A stretch of DNA of 47,329 bases from Planctomycetota bacterium (GTDB taxonomy: Bacteria > Planctomycetota > SZUA-567 > JAKLDR01), in NCBI GenBank assembly GCA_022703445.1, contig JAKLDR010000025.1, forward strand, positions 1 to 47,329, given 5' to 3'. The stretch's first letter is position 1. Every line of letters begins with the position of its first letter. A model generated the notes under the pieces. The model did not search any database. It was not told where the DNA came from and saw nothing but the letters and a program-made list of their open reading frames with translations. A program made the translations under genes and the position numbers. Below, in pieces: positions 15,893-23,624 of this stretch.

Positions 15893-18331
15893 TCACTTCT
15901 TGGGTGTCGGCGGCGCGTTGAGCAGCCAGTGCACGGCGGTCGGGGAGGTCTTGCCGGCGTTCTCGAAGTTGTCGACGTCGAGGATGCCGAGCAGCCGCTT
16001 GCCGCCGTCGGTCTTCTTGAGCACCGCCTCCTTGTACTTCTCATCGCCGGTCAGGTGGTAGGCCACCGCGAATGCCGCGCAGAAGTAGTCGGCGCGCTCC
16101 TCCTTGCCCTCGGCGAAGGCCTTGGTGAGTTCGAGCGCCTGCGGGTCGCCGGTGTGCAGCGCGGTGACCGCCGCGGCCCGAGCGTGGATCTGGGTGAACC
16201 AGATGTTGGGCTTGGCGGCGTCGCCGGACCAGAGCGGCTTCTTCTCGATGAGCGGTGCATAGGCCTTGATGATGTCCTTGAGGAGCTCCTCGGCGCGCTT
16301 GTCGCCGGTCAGGTCCCAGTAGCGCTCCAGCGCCCGCCAGGACCAGCCGCGGTCGCGGCTGATGGCCGGGGCGGCGCTGATGGCGTAGAAGGCGCCGTTG
16401 GCGGCCACCGTGCGCATGTTCTCGTAGGCGCGCAGGTCGCCCCAGACCAGCCAGCGGTCGTAGAGCTCATCGAGGGTCTGGTGCTCGGGGTTGGGGTACT
16501 CCCACGGCCCGCGCGCCCAGAAGCCCTCCTGGTACTTCTTGAGCTCGTCGTCCTTGGGCACCGGCCGGGAGCACCAGCCGTTCTCCTGGAGGTTGGCGTT
16601 GCGGAACTCCTCACGGTTCTTGTAGGCCAGGGGGTCGACGTCGTCGATGCGGTAGGAGCGCACGTCGCGGAAGTGGCGGGTGCGGGCGTCGCCCACCGCC
16701 AGCCACTCCGGGATGCCGGTGAGGTACCAGCGCATCAGGTAGCAGTCTTCCTTGATCGGCTGGCGCGCGCCGTGCTCGGAGTGCCCGCCGTTGGAGCGCC
16801 AGCGCTCGCCGTAGACCTGCCAGCCGGCGGCGTTGCCGTAGTAGCTCTCGCCGCTGAGCCAGCGCGTCCCGGTCACCGCGATCTTGTCGGAGGGTTTCTC
16901 GCCCATCCCTTCGGCCGGGACGGTGAAGGGCCCGGTGTCGGAGAGCGCCCCGCACTCGGCCTGGTGCTTGACCTCCGGCCGTGCGGCCAGGCGCCAGTCC
17001 CAGGCCGCAGCGAAGGCCGCGCTCGACGGCCGGCCGTCGGCGCCGGTCTCATAGATGCTCTTGCCCTTGGCCTTGTAGAAGTGGAGGCAGATCTCGTGGC
17101 CCTTGGCGGAGGCGTCCTCGAAGTAGTGGACCACCTTGAACTCGCGCGGGAAGAGCCCGATGCGCACCCTGCCGTCGGCGCCGACCTCCGCGGCCTTGGG
17201 GAACTGCTGCCAGAAGTTCCGGGTGTGGACGATCACGCCGCCGCCGTCGTTCGAGGCGTGGAGCAGCCCGCGGGCCTGGCTTCCGGCGGCGAGCTCTGAC
17301 TCCTTGCCGTCGGAGCGCTTCCAGACCTTGTAGCCCTTGAAGCTGGTGACTTTGGTGCTGATCCCCGACCAGCCGGACTTGCTCATGTTCCCGAAGCCCG
17401 GGCAGGACTCCCAGGTGTCGGTGCCGTTAGAGTCCTGGTAGAGGCGGACCGACTCGCCGGCGGCGAGCCTGCCTGCCTCCGCCTTGTCGCCAACCAGGGT
17501 GTAGCCGGCCGCGCCGCCCTTGAGCTTCAGGAGCAGCGAGGCGTCCCTGAAGACCGGTGAGCCGATGGGTTTCTGGAAGTTGTTGGTCAGCACCAGGTCG
17601 ACGTTGACGTCGGAGCTGCCGGCGTAGAAGTTCATGAAGACGTCGTAGCCGTACATCCCGCGGCTGTAGCCCTTGCCGTCGCGCGGCAGGTGCTGCCCCC
17701 GGGCGCGGATGCAGACGCGCATCGGACCGCTCTCGACGACGCTGACTTCCTTCGTGCCGTCGGCGGCGTAGTACTTCTGGCCGAAGGTGTCCTCGATGAC
17801 CGTGCCCAGGTCGGCCGACTGGTCGAGCAGTTCCTCGCTGTCGACGACCGCGCTCTGGAGGAAATTGTACTTCTTCTTGCTGACCGTGAAGACTGCCGCG
17901 CCGGTGGAGACGACGAACGCGTCGCCCTTGTCCTCGACCTTGAGGGCGTCCTTGGGCGCGGCCGGGCCGAGCTTGGCGTCGGTCAGCCAGACGACCCTCT
18001 TCTCGCCGGGAGCCAGGGCAACCTCGAAGTCGACCAGCACCCAGCGGATGGAGTTGTCGCCGGGGTTGAAGGACGCCGGGGCGCGCCACCAGCGGGCCAG
18101 CACCTTGAACTGCGCCGGGATGGGCGTGAGCTTGCCGTCGCCGCCCTTGACGCCGAGCGCCAGGTCTGCCGGTTCCTTGGCCTGCCCGACCAGAAGCGGT
18201 ATGCCGCCCGAGACCCGCCGCGGCCCGCCCTTGCCGCCGGGATCCTCGACGGTGAGGGGGAGCTCCCAGGCGAAGGCGGACGTGGCCAGCAGGGCGAGCG
18301 TGGTCAGAAGCGCGGCGCGCAGCTTCATCAT
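15893..18331 (-). CDS. Exo-rhamnogalacturonan lyase family protein (PL26/YetA-like), paralogue 3
   Basis: 812 residues; signal MMKLRAALLTTLALLATSAFA then WELPLTVEDPGGKGGPRRVS. It follows the family plan: RIFT barrel with IPLLVGQAKEPADLALGVKG and FKVLARWWRAPASF, extended by a short FNPGD insertion before NSIRWVLVDF; then sandwich; then toroid with GERWRSNGG, HGARQPIKEDCYLMRWYLTG, RHFRDVRSYRIDDVDP, YPNPEHQTLDELYDRWLVWG and GWSWRALERYWDLTGDKRA. ATG 18331 follows GGAGG by 6 bases. An upstream ATG at 18421 is rejected because it lies inside the spacer repeat. Activity on rhamnogalacturonan is inferred from the family. Confidence 0.75.
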   Translation of the reverse strand: MMKLRAALLTTLALLATSAFAWELPLTVEDPGGKGGPRRVSGGIPLLVGQAKEPADLALGVKGGDGKLTPIPAQFKVLARWWRAPASFNPGDNSIRWVLVDFEVALAPGEKRVVWLTDAKLGPAAPKDALKVEDKGDAFVVSTGAAVFTVSKKKYNFLQSAVVDSEELLDQSADLGTVIEDTFGQKYYAADGTKEVSVVESGPMRVCIRARGQHLPRDGKGYSRGMYGYDVFMNFYAGSSDVNVDLVLTNNFQKPIGSPVFRDASLLLKLKGGAAGYTLVGDKAEAGRLAAGESVRLYQDSNGTDTWESCPGFGNMSKSGWSGISTKVTSFKGYKVWKRSDGKESELAAGSQARGLLHASNDGGGVIVHTRNFWQQFPKAAEVGADGRVRIGLFPREFKVVHYFEDASAKGHEICLHFYKAKGKSIYETGADGRPSSAAFAAAWDWRLAARPEVKHQAECGALSDTGPFTVPAEGMGEKPSDKIAVTGTRWLSGESYYGNAAGWQVYGERWRSNGGHSEHGARQPIKEDCYLMRWYLTGIPEWLAVGDARTRHFRDVRSYRIDDVDPLAYKNREEFRNANLQENGWCSRPVPKDDELKKYQEGFWARGPWEYPNPEHQTLDELYDRWLVWGDLRAYENMRTVAANGAFYAISAAPAISRDRGWSWRALERYWDLTGDKRAEELLKDIIKAYAPLIEKKPLWSGDAAKPNIWFTQIHARAAAVTALHTGDPQALELTKAFAEGKEERADYFCAAFAVAYHLTGDEKYKEAVLKKTDGGKRLLGILDVDNFENAGKTSPTAVHWLLNAPPTPKK

Positions 18332-18358
18332 GTCAAGCCTCCAGTTACACCCAGTTAC

Positions 18359-18444
18359 GAATGGTGAATGCAGAATGGTGAAACACGGATGGGCCTGGGA
18401 GGCCCCTCCGTCTTTCAACATTCACCATTCGCCATTCCGCATTC
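18359..18444. repeat. Heptad inverted repeat in spacer (3 forward units)
   Basis: Forward heptads (GAATGGT, GAATGCA, GAATGGT) lead into GAAACACGGA and a GGGCCT-GGG-AGGCCC core hairpin. The core is followed by TCCGT, TTTC and four reverse-complement heptads. The whole is one long interrupted stem. Its last unit overlaps the TGA stop (18443-18445) of PL26 paralogue 4. A nearly identical copy lies at 20825-20917. Confidence 0.85.
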
Positions 18445-20797
18445 ATTTGCCCTTCGCCGGCTGCTTGAGCAGCCACGCCGCCGACGGCAGGAAGCCGTCG
18501 TTGTCGTGGACCACCAGCAGCTTTCTGCCGTCGTTGGTCTTCTTGAGGACCGGGTCCTTGTACTTCTCCTCGCCGGTCAGGTGCCAGAGCACCGCGAGGA
18601 TCGTGGAGAAGTAGTCGGCCTTGCCGTCCTTGTCGCTGGCCAGCGCCCGGCAGATGTCCAGCGCTTTCGGGTCGCCGGTGTGCAGCGCGGTCATGGCCGC
18701 GGCGCGGGTGAAGATCATGGTGAACCACTCGTGCTGGTACTCCTTGGCCTGGAACCACAGGTTGGTCTGGCCGATGAGCGGGGAGTAGGCGGCGATGCAC
18801 TGGTCGAGCAGCTCCTTGGCGCGCTTGTCGCCGGTCAGCTCCCAGTAGCGCTCCAGCGCCCGCCAGGACCAGCCGGTGTTGCGGTGGATGGCCGGCGCGT
18901 GGGCGATTGCGAAGTAGCCGCCGTGGCCGGCCACCACGCGCATGTTCTCGTAGGCGCGCTGGTCGCCGAAGAGCAGGTAGCGGTCGTAGAGCAGGTCGAG
19001 CGTGCAGTGCTCGGGGTTGGGGAACTCCCAGCGGGCGTGCCACTCGATGCCCGCCTGGTACTTGGCCAGCTCCTCGTCCTTGGGGATCGGCCGGCTGGTC
19101 CACTCCCGGCTCTCGGAGGTGTTGGCCACCTTGAACTCGGCCCAGCTCTTGAAGGAGAGCGCGTCGACGTCGTCGATGCGGTAGGCGCGCACGTCGCGGA
19201 AGAGCCGGGCGCGGTTGATGCCGGCGTCCAGCCAGCCGCCGCCGCCGGTGACGTACCAGCGCCAGAGGTAGTCGTCCTCCTTGATGGGCTGGCGCGCGCC
19301 GTGGGTGGAGTGGCCGCCCCAGGAGAGCCACCTTTCGCCGTAGACCTGCCAGCCGATGCAGTTGCCGTAGTACTTGTCGCTCATCAGCATCCGGCGGATG
19401 TTGATGCCCACGTCGTAGTCCTCGAAGCCCCGGGTGGGGACCACGAAGGGCCCGAGGTCGGTGAGCGCGCCGGTCGCGGCGATGTGCTCGATCTCCGGCC
19501 GCGGCAGGGCGGGAACGTCCCAGGCGTCGGCCAGGACGTGCGGCCAGGTCCGCCCGGCGTCGTCGGCGGCGTAGCGGCTCTTGCCCTTGGCGTAGAAGTG
19601 CAGGACGATCTCGTGGCCCTTGCCGGCGCAGTCGTCGAGGTAGTGGGGCGAGGCGCACTCGCGCGGGAACATGCCCAGGCGCAGCGTGCCGTCGGCGCCG
19701 GTCTCCACCGTCTTGGGGAACTGCTGCCAGAAGTTGCGCATCAGCAGCACGACGCCGCCCTTGTCGTTGTAGAGGTGGGCGGTCCCGCGGGCCTGGTCGC
19801 CCTGGGTGACCACGTCCTCCTTGCCGCCGGCGCGCTTGAGCAGGCGGTAGCCGCGGAAGCGGGTGACCTTGCCGATCCCGCCGGTGCAGTTCTCCCAGGT
19901 CTCGGCGCCGTTGGAGTCCTGGTAGATGGCCGCCGACTCGCCGGCGGCGAGCGGCAGGTCCTTGGGCGCGGCGCCGTAGAGCCGGCACCCCTGGGCTCCG
20001 CCGGCCAGCTTCAGGACCAGCGAGGCGTCCTTCATGAGCGGCTCGCCGATGGACTTGGCGAAGTTGTTGGTGAGGATCACGTCGGCGCCGACCTCGGAGC
20101 TGCCCGCGTAGAAGTTCATGAAGACGTCGTAGCCGTAGTAGCCCCGGCTGTAGCCCTTGCCGTCGCGGGCCTTGTGCTGTCCGCGGGCGCGGATCTGGAC
20201 CCGCACCGGGCCGGCCTCCAGGACCTCGACCGCCTTGGTGCCCTCCGAGGCGTAGTACTTGCCGCCGAGGTTGTCCTCGATGACCGTGCCCAGGTCCGGT
20301 GAGCCCTCGAGCAGCTCCTCGCCGTCGACCACCGCGCTCTGCAGGAAGTTGAACTTGGCCTTGTTCACGGTGAAGACGGCGACCCCGGTGGAGACCACCA
20401 GGGTTTCCCCCTTGTCCTCGACCTTGACAGTCTGCTTGGGCGCGGCGGCCTCAAGCTTGGCGTCGGTGAGGTAGACTACCTTCTTCTCGCCGGGCACCGC
20501 CGAGCTGGGGAAGTCGACGAGCACCCAGCGGATGGAGTTGTCGCCGCGCCACCAGCGGGCCAGCACCCGGAACTGCGCGGGGATGGCCGCGAGCTTGCCG
20601 TCCGGGCCCTTGACCGCGAGGGTCAGGTCGGTCGCCTCCTTGGCCTGCCCGGCCAAGAGCGGCACCCCGCCGGAGATGTACGGCGGCACGCCGGAGCGAG
20701 CCGGGTTGTCGACGGTCAGCGGGATCTCCCAGGCGGAGGCCGCGGAGACGGCCAGCAGGGCGAACGCAGTCAGGATTGCGGCGCGCATCTTCATCAT
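18443..20797 (-). CDS. Exo-rhamnogalacturonan lyase family protein (PL26/YetA-like), paralogue 4
   Basis: 784 residues; signal MMKMRAAILTAFALLAVSAASA then WEIPLTVDNPARSGVPPYIS. It carries all family blocks: VPLLAGQAKEATDLTLAVKG, FRVLARWWRGDNSIRWVLVDF, FNFLQSAVVDGEELLEGSPD, GERWLSWGG, HGARQPIKEDDYLWRWYVTG, FRDVRAYRIDDVDALSFKSW, FPNPEHCTLDLLYDRYLLFG and GWSWRALERYWELTGDKRAK. It is the closest relative of paralogue 5, sharing long stretches and the same end (AAWLLxQPxKGK). ATG 20797 follows GGAG by 7 bases. The spacers on both sides are near-identical, so this gene with a spacer is a recent duplication product. Substrate preference may differ from the other copies; that is inference. Confidence 0.75.
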   Translation of the reverse strand: MMKMRAAILTAFALLAVSAASAWEIPLTVDNPARSGVPPYISGGVPLLAGQAKEATDLTLAVKGPDGKLAAIPAQFRVLARWWRGDNSIRWVLVDFPSSAVPGEKKVVYLTDAKLEAAAPKQTVKVEDKGETLVVSTGVAVFTVNKAKFNFLQSAVVDGEELLEGSPDLGTVIEDNLGGKYYASEGTKAVEVLEAGPVRVQIRARGQHKARDGKGYSRGYYGYDVFMNFYAGSSEVGADVILTNNFAKSIGEPLMKDASLVLKLAGGAQGCRLYGAAPKDLPLAAGESAAIYQDSNGAETWENCTGGIGKVTRFRGYRLLKRAGGKEDVVTQGDQARGTAHLYNDKGGVVLLMRNFWQQFPKTVETGADGTLRLGMFPRECASPHYLDDCAGKGHEIVLHFYAKGKSRYAADDAGRTWPHVLADAWDVPALPRPEIEHIAATGALTDLGPFVVPTRGFEDYDVGINIRRMLMSDKYYGNCIGWQVYGERWLSWGGHSTHGARQPIKEDDYLWRWYVTGGGGWLDAGINRARLFRDVRAYRIDDVDALSFKSWAEFKVANTSESREWTSRPIPKDEELAKYQAGIEWHARWEFPNPEHCTLDLLYDRYLLFGDQRAYENMRVVAGHGGYFAIAHAPAIHRNTGWSWRALERYWELTGDKRAKELLDQCIAAYSPLIGQTNLWFQAKEYQHEWFTMIFTRAAAMTALHTGDPKALDICRALASDKDGKADYFSTILAVLWHLTGEEKYKDPVLKKTNDGRKLLVVHDNDGFLPSAAWLLKQPAKGK

Positions 20798-20824
20798 GTC
20801 AAGTCTCCAGTTACACCCAGTTAC

Positions 20825-20917
20825 GAATGGTGAATGGTGAATGCAGAATGGTGAAACACGGATGGGCCTGGGAGGCCCCTCCGTCTTTCAACATTCACCA
20901 TTCGCCATTCCGCATTC
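20825..20917. repeat. Heptad inverted repeat in spacer (4 forward units)
   Basis: Same element as 18359-18444 with one extra GAATGGT heptad in the forward arm. The rest of the 111/118-base spacer matches almost base for base; the only other difference I see is GTCAAGC versus GTCAAGT near the next start codon. It overlaps the TGA stop of paralogue 5 (20916-20918). Confidence 0.85.
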
Positions 20918-23330
20918 ATTTCCCCTTCGGCGGCTGGTTCAGCAGCCACGCCGCCGCCGGCAGGAAGCCGTCGTTGTCATGGACCACCAGGAGCTTCTTG
21001 CCGTCGTTGGTCTTCCTCATGACCGCGTCCTTGTACTTCTGGTCGCCGGTCAGGTGGTAGAGCACCGCGAAGAGCGTGGAGAAGTAGTCGGCCTTGTCGA
21101 ACTTCCCCTCGGCGAAGGCCCTGCAGATCTCCAGGGCCTTGGGGTCGCCGGTGTGCAGCGCGGTCATGGCCGCCGCGCGCGAGTGGATCATGGTGAACCA
21201 GGTGTTGGGCTTGGCCGGGTCGCCCGACCAGATGTCCTTCTTGTCGATGAGCGGCGCGTAGGCGGCGATGCACTGGTCGAGCAGCTCCTTGGCGCGCTTG
21301 TCGCCGGTCAGCTCCCAGTAGCGCTCCAGCGCCCGCCAGGACCAGCCGCGGTCGCGGCTGATGCCCGGGGCGTGGGCGATGGCGAAGAAGCTGCCATGGC
21401 CGGCCACCACCCGCATGTTCTCGTAGGCGCGCTGGTCGCCGAAGAGCAGGTAGCGGTCGTAGAGCAGGTCCAGGGTGCAGTGCTCGGGGTTGGGGAACTC
21501 CCAGCGCGCGCGCCAGAAGATGCCCTCCTGGTACTTGGCCAGCTCGTCGTCCTTGGGGATCGGCCGGTTGGTCCACTCCCGGCTCTCGGAGGTGTTGTTC
21601 TTGCGGAACTCCGCCCAGTTGGCGTAGGACAGGGCGTCGGTCTCGTCGATGCGGTAGGCGCGGACGTCGCGGAAGTTGCGGCTGCGGTTGATGCCGGCGT
21701 CGAGCCAGCCGCCGCCGCCGGTGACGTACCAGCGGTAGAGGTAGTCGTCCTCCTTGATGGGCTGGCGCGCGCCGTGGGTGGAGTGCCCGCCGTGGGACAG
21801 CCAGCGCTCGCCGTAGACCTGCCAGCCGATGGCGTTGCCGTGGTACTCGTCGGTCATGAGCATCCGGCGGGTGTTGACCGCGGTGTCGTAGTCGTCGAAG
21901 CCCCGGGTCGGGACCTCGAAGGGCCCGAGGTCGGTGAGCGCGCCGGTCGCGGCGATGTGAGCGAGCTCCGGCCGGGGGGAGGCGGGCACGTCCCAGGCGT
22001 CGGCCAGGACGTGCGGCCAGGTCCGGCCCTCGGGGTCGGCGGCGTAGCGGGTCTTGCCCTTGGCGTAGAAGTGCAGGACCACCTCGTGGCCCTTGGCGGC
22101 GCAGTCGTCGAGGAAGTGCGAGAAGGCGCACTCGCGCGGGAACATGCCCAGGCGCAGGGTGCCGTCCTTGCCGCCCTCCACCGCCTTGGGGAACTGCTGC
22201 CAGAAGTTGCGCATGAACATCACCGCGCCGCCCTTGCCGGTGGTCAGGTGGATGACCCCGCGGGCCTGGTCGCCCTGGCCCACCACCTCGTCCTTGCCGC
22301 CCGAGCGGCGAAGGATGCGGTAGCCGCGGAAGCTGACCGCCTTGCCTCCGAAGCAGGTCCCGCCCGGCCGGGAGTTGCCGGTGTAGCCCTGGCAGACCTG
22401 CCAGGTCTCGGCGCCGTTGGAGTCCTGGTAGAGGCAGATGGACTCGCCGTCCTCGGGCTTGTAGAGGTTGGAGGCGAAGGGCGCCGCCCCGTAGACCCGG
22501 CAGGTTCCGGAAACCGGGTCGCCCGGGCCGGCGAGCTTCACGAGCAGGGAGGCGTCCTTCATGATCGGCTCGCCGATGGACTTGGCGAAGTTGTTGGTCA
22601 GGACCACGTCGGCGGCCACCTCGCAGCTGCCGGCGAAGAAGTTCATGGTGATGTCGTAGCCGTAGTGGCCGCGGCTGTAGCCCTTGCCGTCGCGGGCCTT
22701 GTGCTGCCCGCGGGCGCGGATCTGGACCCGCACCGGGCCGGCGTCCAGCACCTCGACCGTGCCGGTGCCCTCCGAGGAGTAGTACTTGTTGCCCTGGTTG
22801 TCCTCGATGACCGTGCCCAGGTCCGGCGAGCCGACGATCATTTCCTCGCCGTCGACCACCGCGCTCTGGAGGAAGTTGTACTTCTTCTTGTTGACCGTGA
22901 AGACCGCCGGGCCGGTGGAGACCACCAACGTATCGCCCTTGTCCTCGACCTTCACGCTCTCCTTGGGCGCTGCGGCGTCGAGCTTGGCATCGGTGAGATA
23001 CACGACCTTCTTCTCGCCGGGCACCGCGGAGCTGGGGAAGTCGACCAGCACCCAGCGGATGGAGTTGTCCCCGCGCCAGTAGCGGGCCAGGACCCGGAAC
23101 TGCGCCGGGATGGCGGTGAGCTTGCCGTCCGGGCCCTTGACCGCGAGCGTCAGGTCGGTCGGCTCCTTGGCCTGTCCGGCCAGGAGCGGCACGCCGCCGG
23201 AGATGTACGGCGGCACGCCCGAGCGCTTGTCGTTCTCTGTGGTCAGGGGGATCTCCCAGGCGGCCGCCGAGGCGGCGAGGACTCCGGCCAGGGAGATTCC
23301 GAGGGCGAGGGTTCTCAGGGCGGCGATCAT
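20916..23330 (-). CDS. Exo-rhamnogalacturonan lyase family protein (PL26/YetA-like), paralogue 5, first gene of operon
   Basis: 804 residues; signal MIAALRTLALGISLAGVLAASAAA then WEIPLTTENDKRSGVPPYIS. Blocks: VPLLAGQAKEPTDLTLAVKG, FRVLARYWRGDNSIRWVLVDF, YNFLQSAVVDGEEMIVGSPD, GERWLSHGG, HGARQPIKEDDYLYRWYVTG, FRDVRAYRIDETDALSYANW, FPNPEHCTLDLLYDRYLLFG and GWSWRALERYWELTGDKRAK. Compared with paralogue 4 it has extra residues near 270-315 (GPGDPVSGTCRVYG and a longer CQGYTGNSRPGG loop). ATG 23330 follows GAGGAG by 7 bases. It is the promoter-proximal gene, divergent from the GH51 gene, so the two sides of the locus probably share control. Confidence 0.75.
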   Translation of the reverse strand: MIAALRTLALGISLAGVLAASAAAWEIPLTTENDKRSGVPPYISGGVPLLAGQAKEPTDLTLAVKGPDGKLTAIPAQFRVLARYWRGDNSIRWVLVDFPSSAVPGEKKVVYLTDAKLDAAAPKESVKVEDKGDTLVVSTGPAVFTVNKKKYNFLQSAVVDGEEMIVGSPDLGTVIEDNQGNKYYSSEGTGTVEVLDAGPVRVQIRARGQHKARDGKGYSRGHYGYDITMNFFAGSCEVAADVVLTNNFAKSIGEPIMKDASLLVKLAGPGDPVSGTCRVYGAAPFASNLYKPEDGESICLYQDSNGAETWQVCQGYTGNSRPGGTCFGGKAVSFRGYRILRRSGGKDEVVGQGDQARGVIHLTTGKGGAVMFMRNFWQQFPKAVEGGKDGTLRLGMFPRECAFSHFLDDCAAKGHEVVLHFYAKGKTRYAADPEGRTWPHVLADAWDVPASPRPELAHIAATGALTDLGPFEVPTRGFDDYDTAVNTRRMLMTDEYHGNAIGWQVYGERWLSHGGHSTHGARQPIKEDDYLYRWYVTGGGGWLDAGINRSRNFRDVRAYRIDETDALSYANWAEFRKNNTSESREWTNRPIPKDDELAKYQEGIFWRARWEFPNPEHCTLDLLYDRYLLFGDQRAYENMRVVAGHGSFFAIAHAPGISRDRGWSWRALERYWELTGDKRAKELLDQCIAAYAPLIDKKDIWSGDPAKPNTWFTMIHSRAAAMTALHTGDPKALEICRAFAEGKFDKADYFSTLFAVLYHLTGDQKYKDAVMRKTNDGKKLLVVHDNDGFLPAAAWLLNQPPKGK

Positions 23331-23360
23331 GACGCTACTCCTCTCTAGAACACTAACTCA

Positions 23361-23389
23361 AGAATGAACTTGCTGGGTTGACTGGTCAA
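23361..23389 (-). promoter_or_regulatory. Candidate operon promoter overlapping a dyad
   Basis: Minus strand: TTGACC (23389-23384), 17 bases, CATTCT (23366-23361), about 31 bases before the ATG at 23330. The -35 box is part of a perfect dyad TTGAC-TG-GTCAA (23378-23389), a possible operator. The -10 is weak. The rest of the 23331-23624 intergenic region (lower GC than its flanks) shows no gene. Confidence 0.4.
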
Positions 23390-23624
23390 GTGGATTGTAC
23401 ACCGCAACTATGTGGATGTTGAGGACAAAAGGCTTCGATGGGCGGGTATTGCCCTAACGATCAGGACTCTCGCCCGTACAACCGACGCCCATCTGGAAAT
23501 GGGTTGGTGCAGGTGAGGCATGGGAGGTTGTCGGAGCGACGTTGAACCACAAGCGCCACGTCGGCATCGGAGCCTGCGTGGTCGAACGCGCTCTCAGGGC
23601 GCATTGCGCCGGGGAAGGAAACCC

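Noticed and set aside
18359..20917. CRISPR-like interpretation of the short repeats in spacers
   Set aside because: Units are 7 bases with no spacers of 30-40 bases between identical repeats, and no cas gene is present.
23520..23624. N-terminal extension of the GH51 gene by 35 residues
   Set aside because: The extension is Arg-rich and has no ribosome site, while ATG 23625 follows GGGGAAGGA and begins a normal signal peptide.
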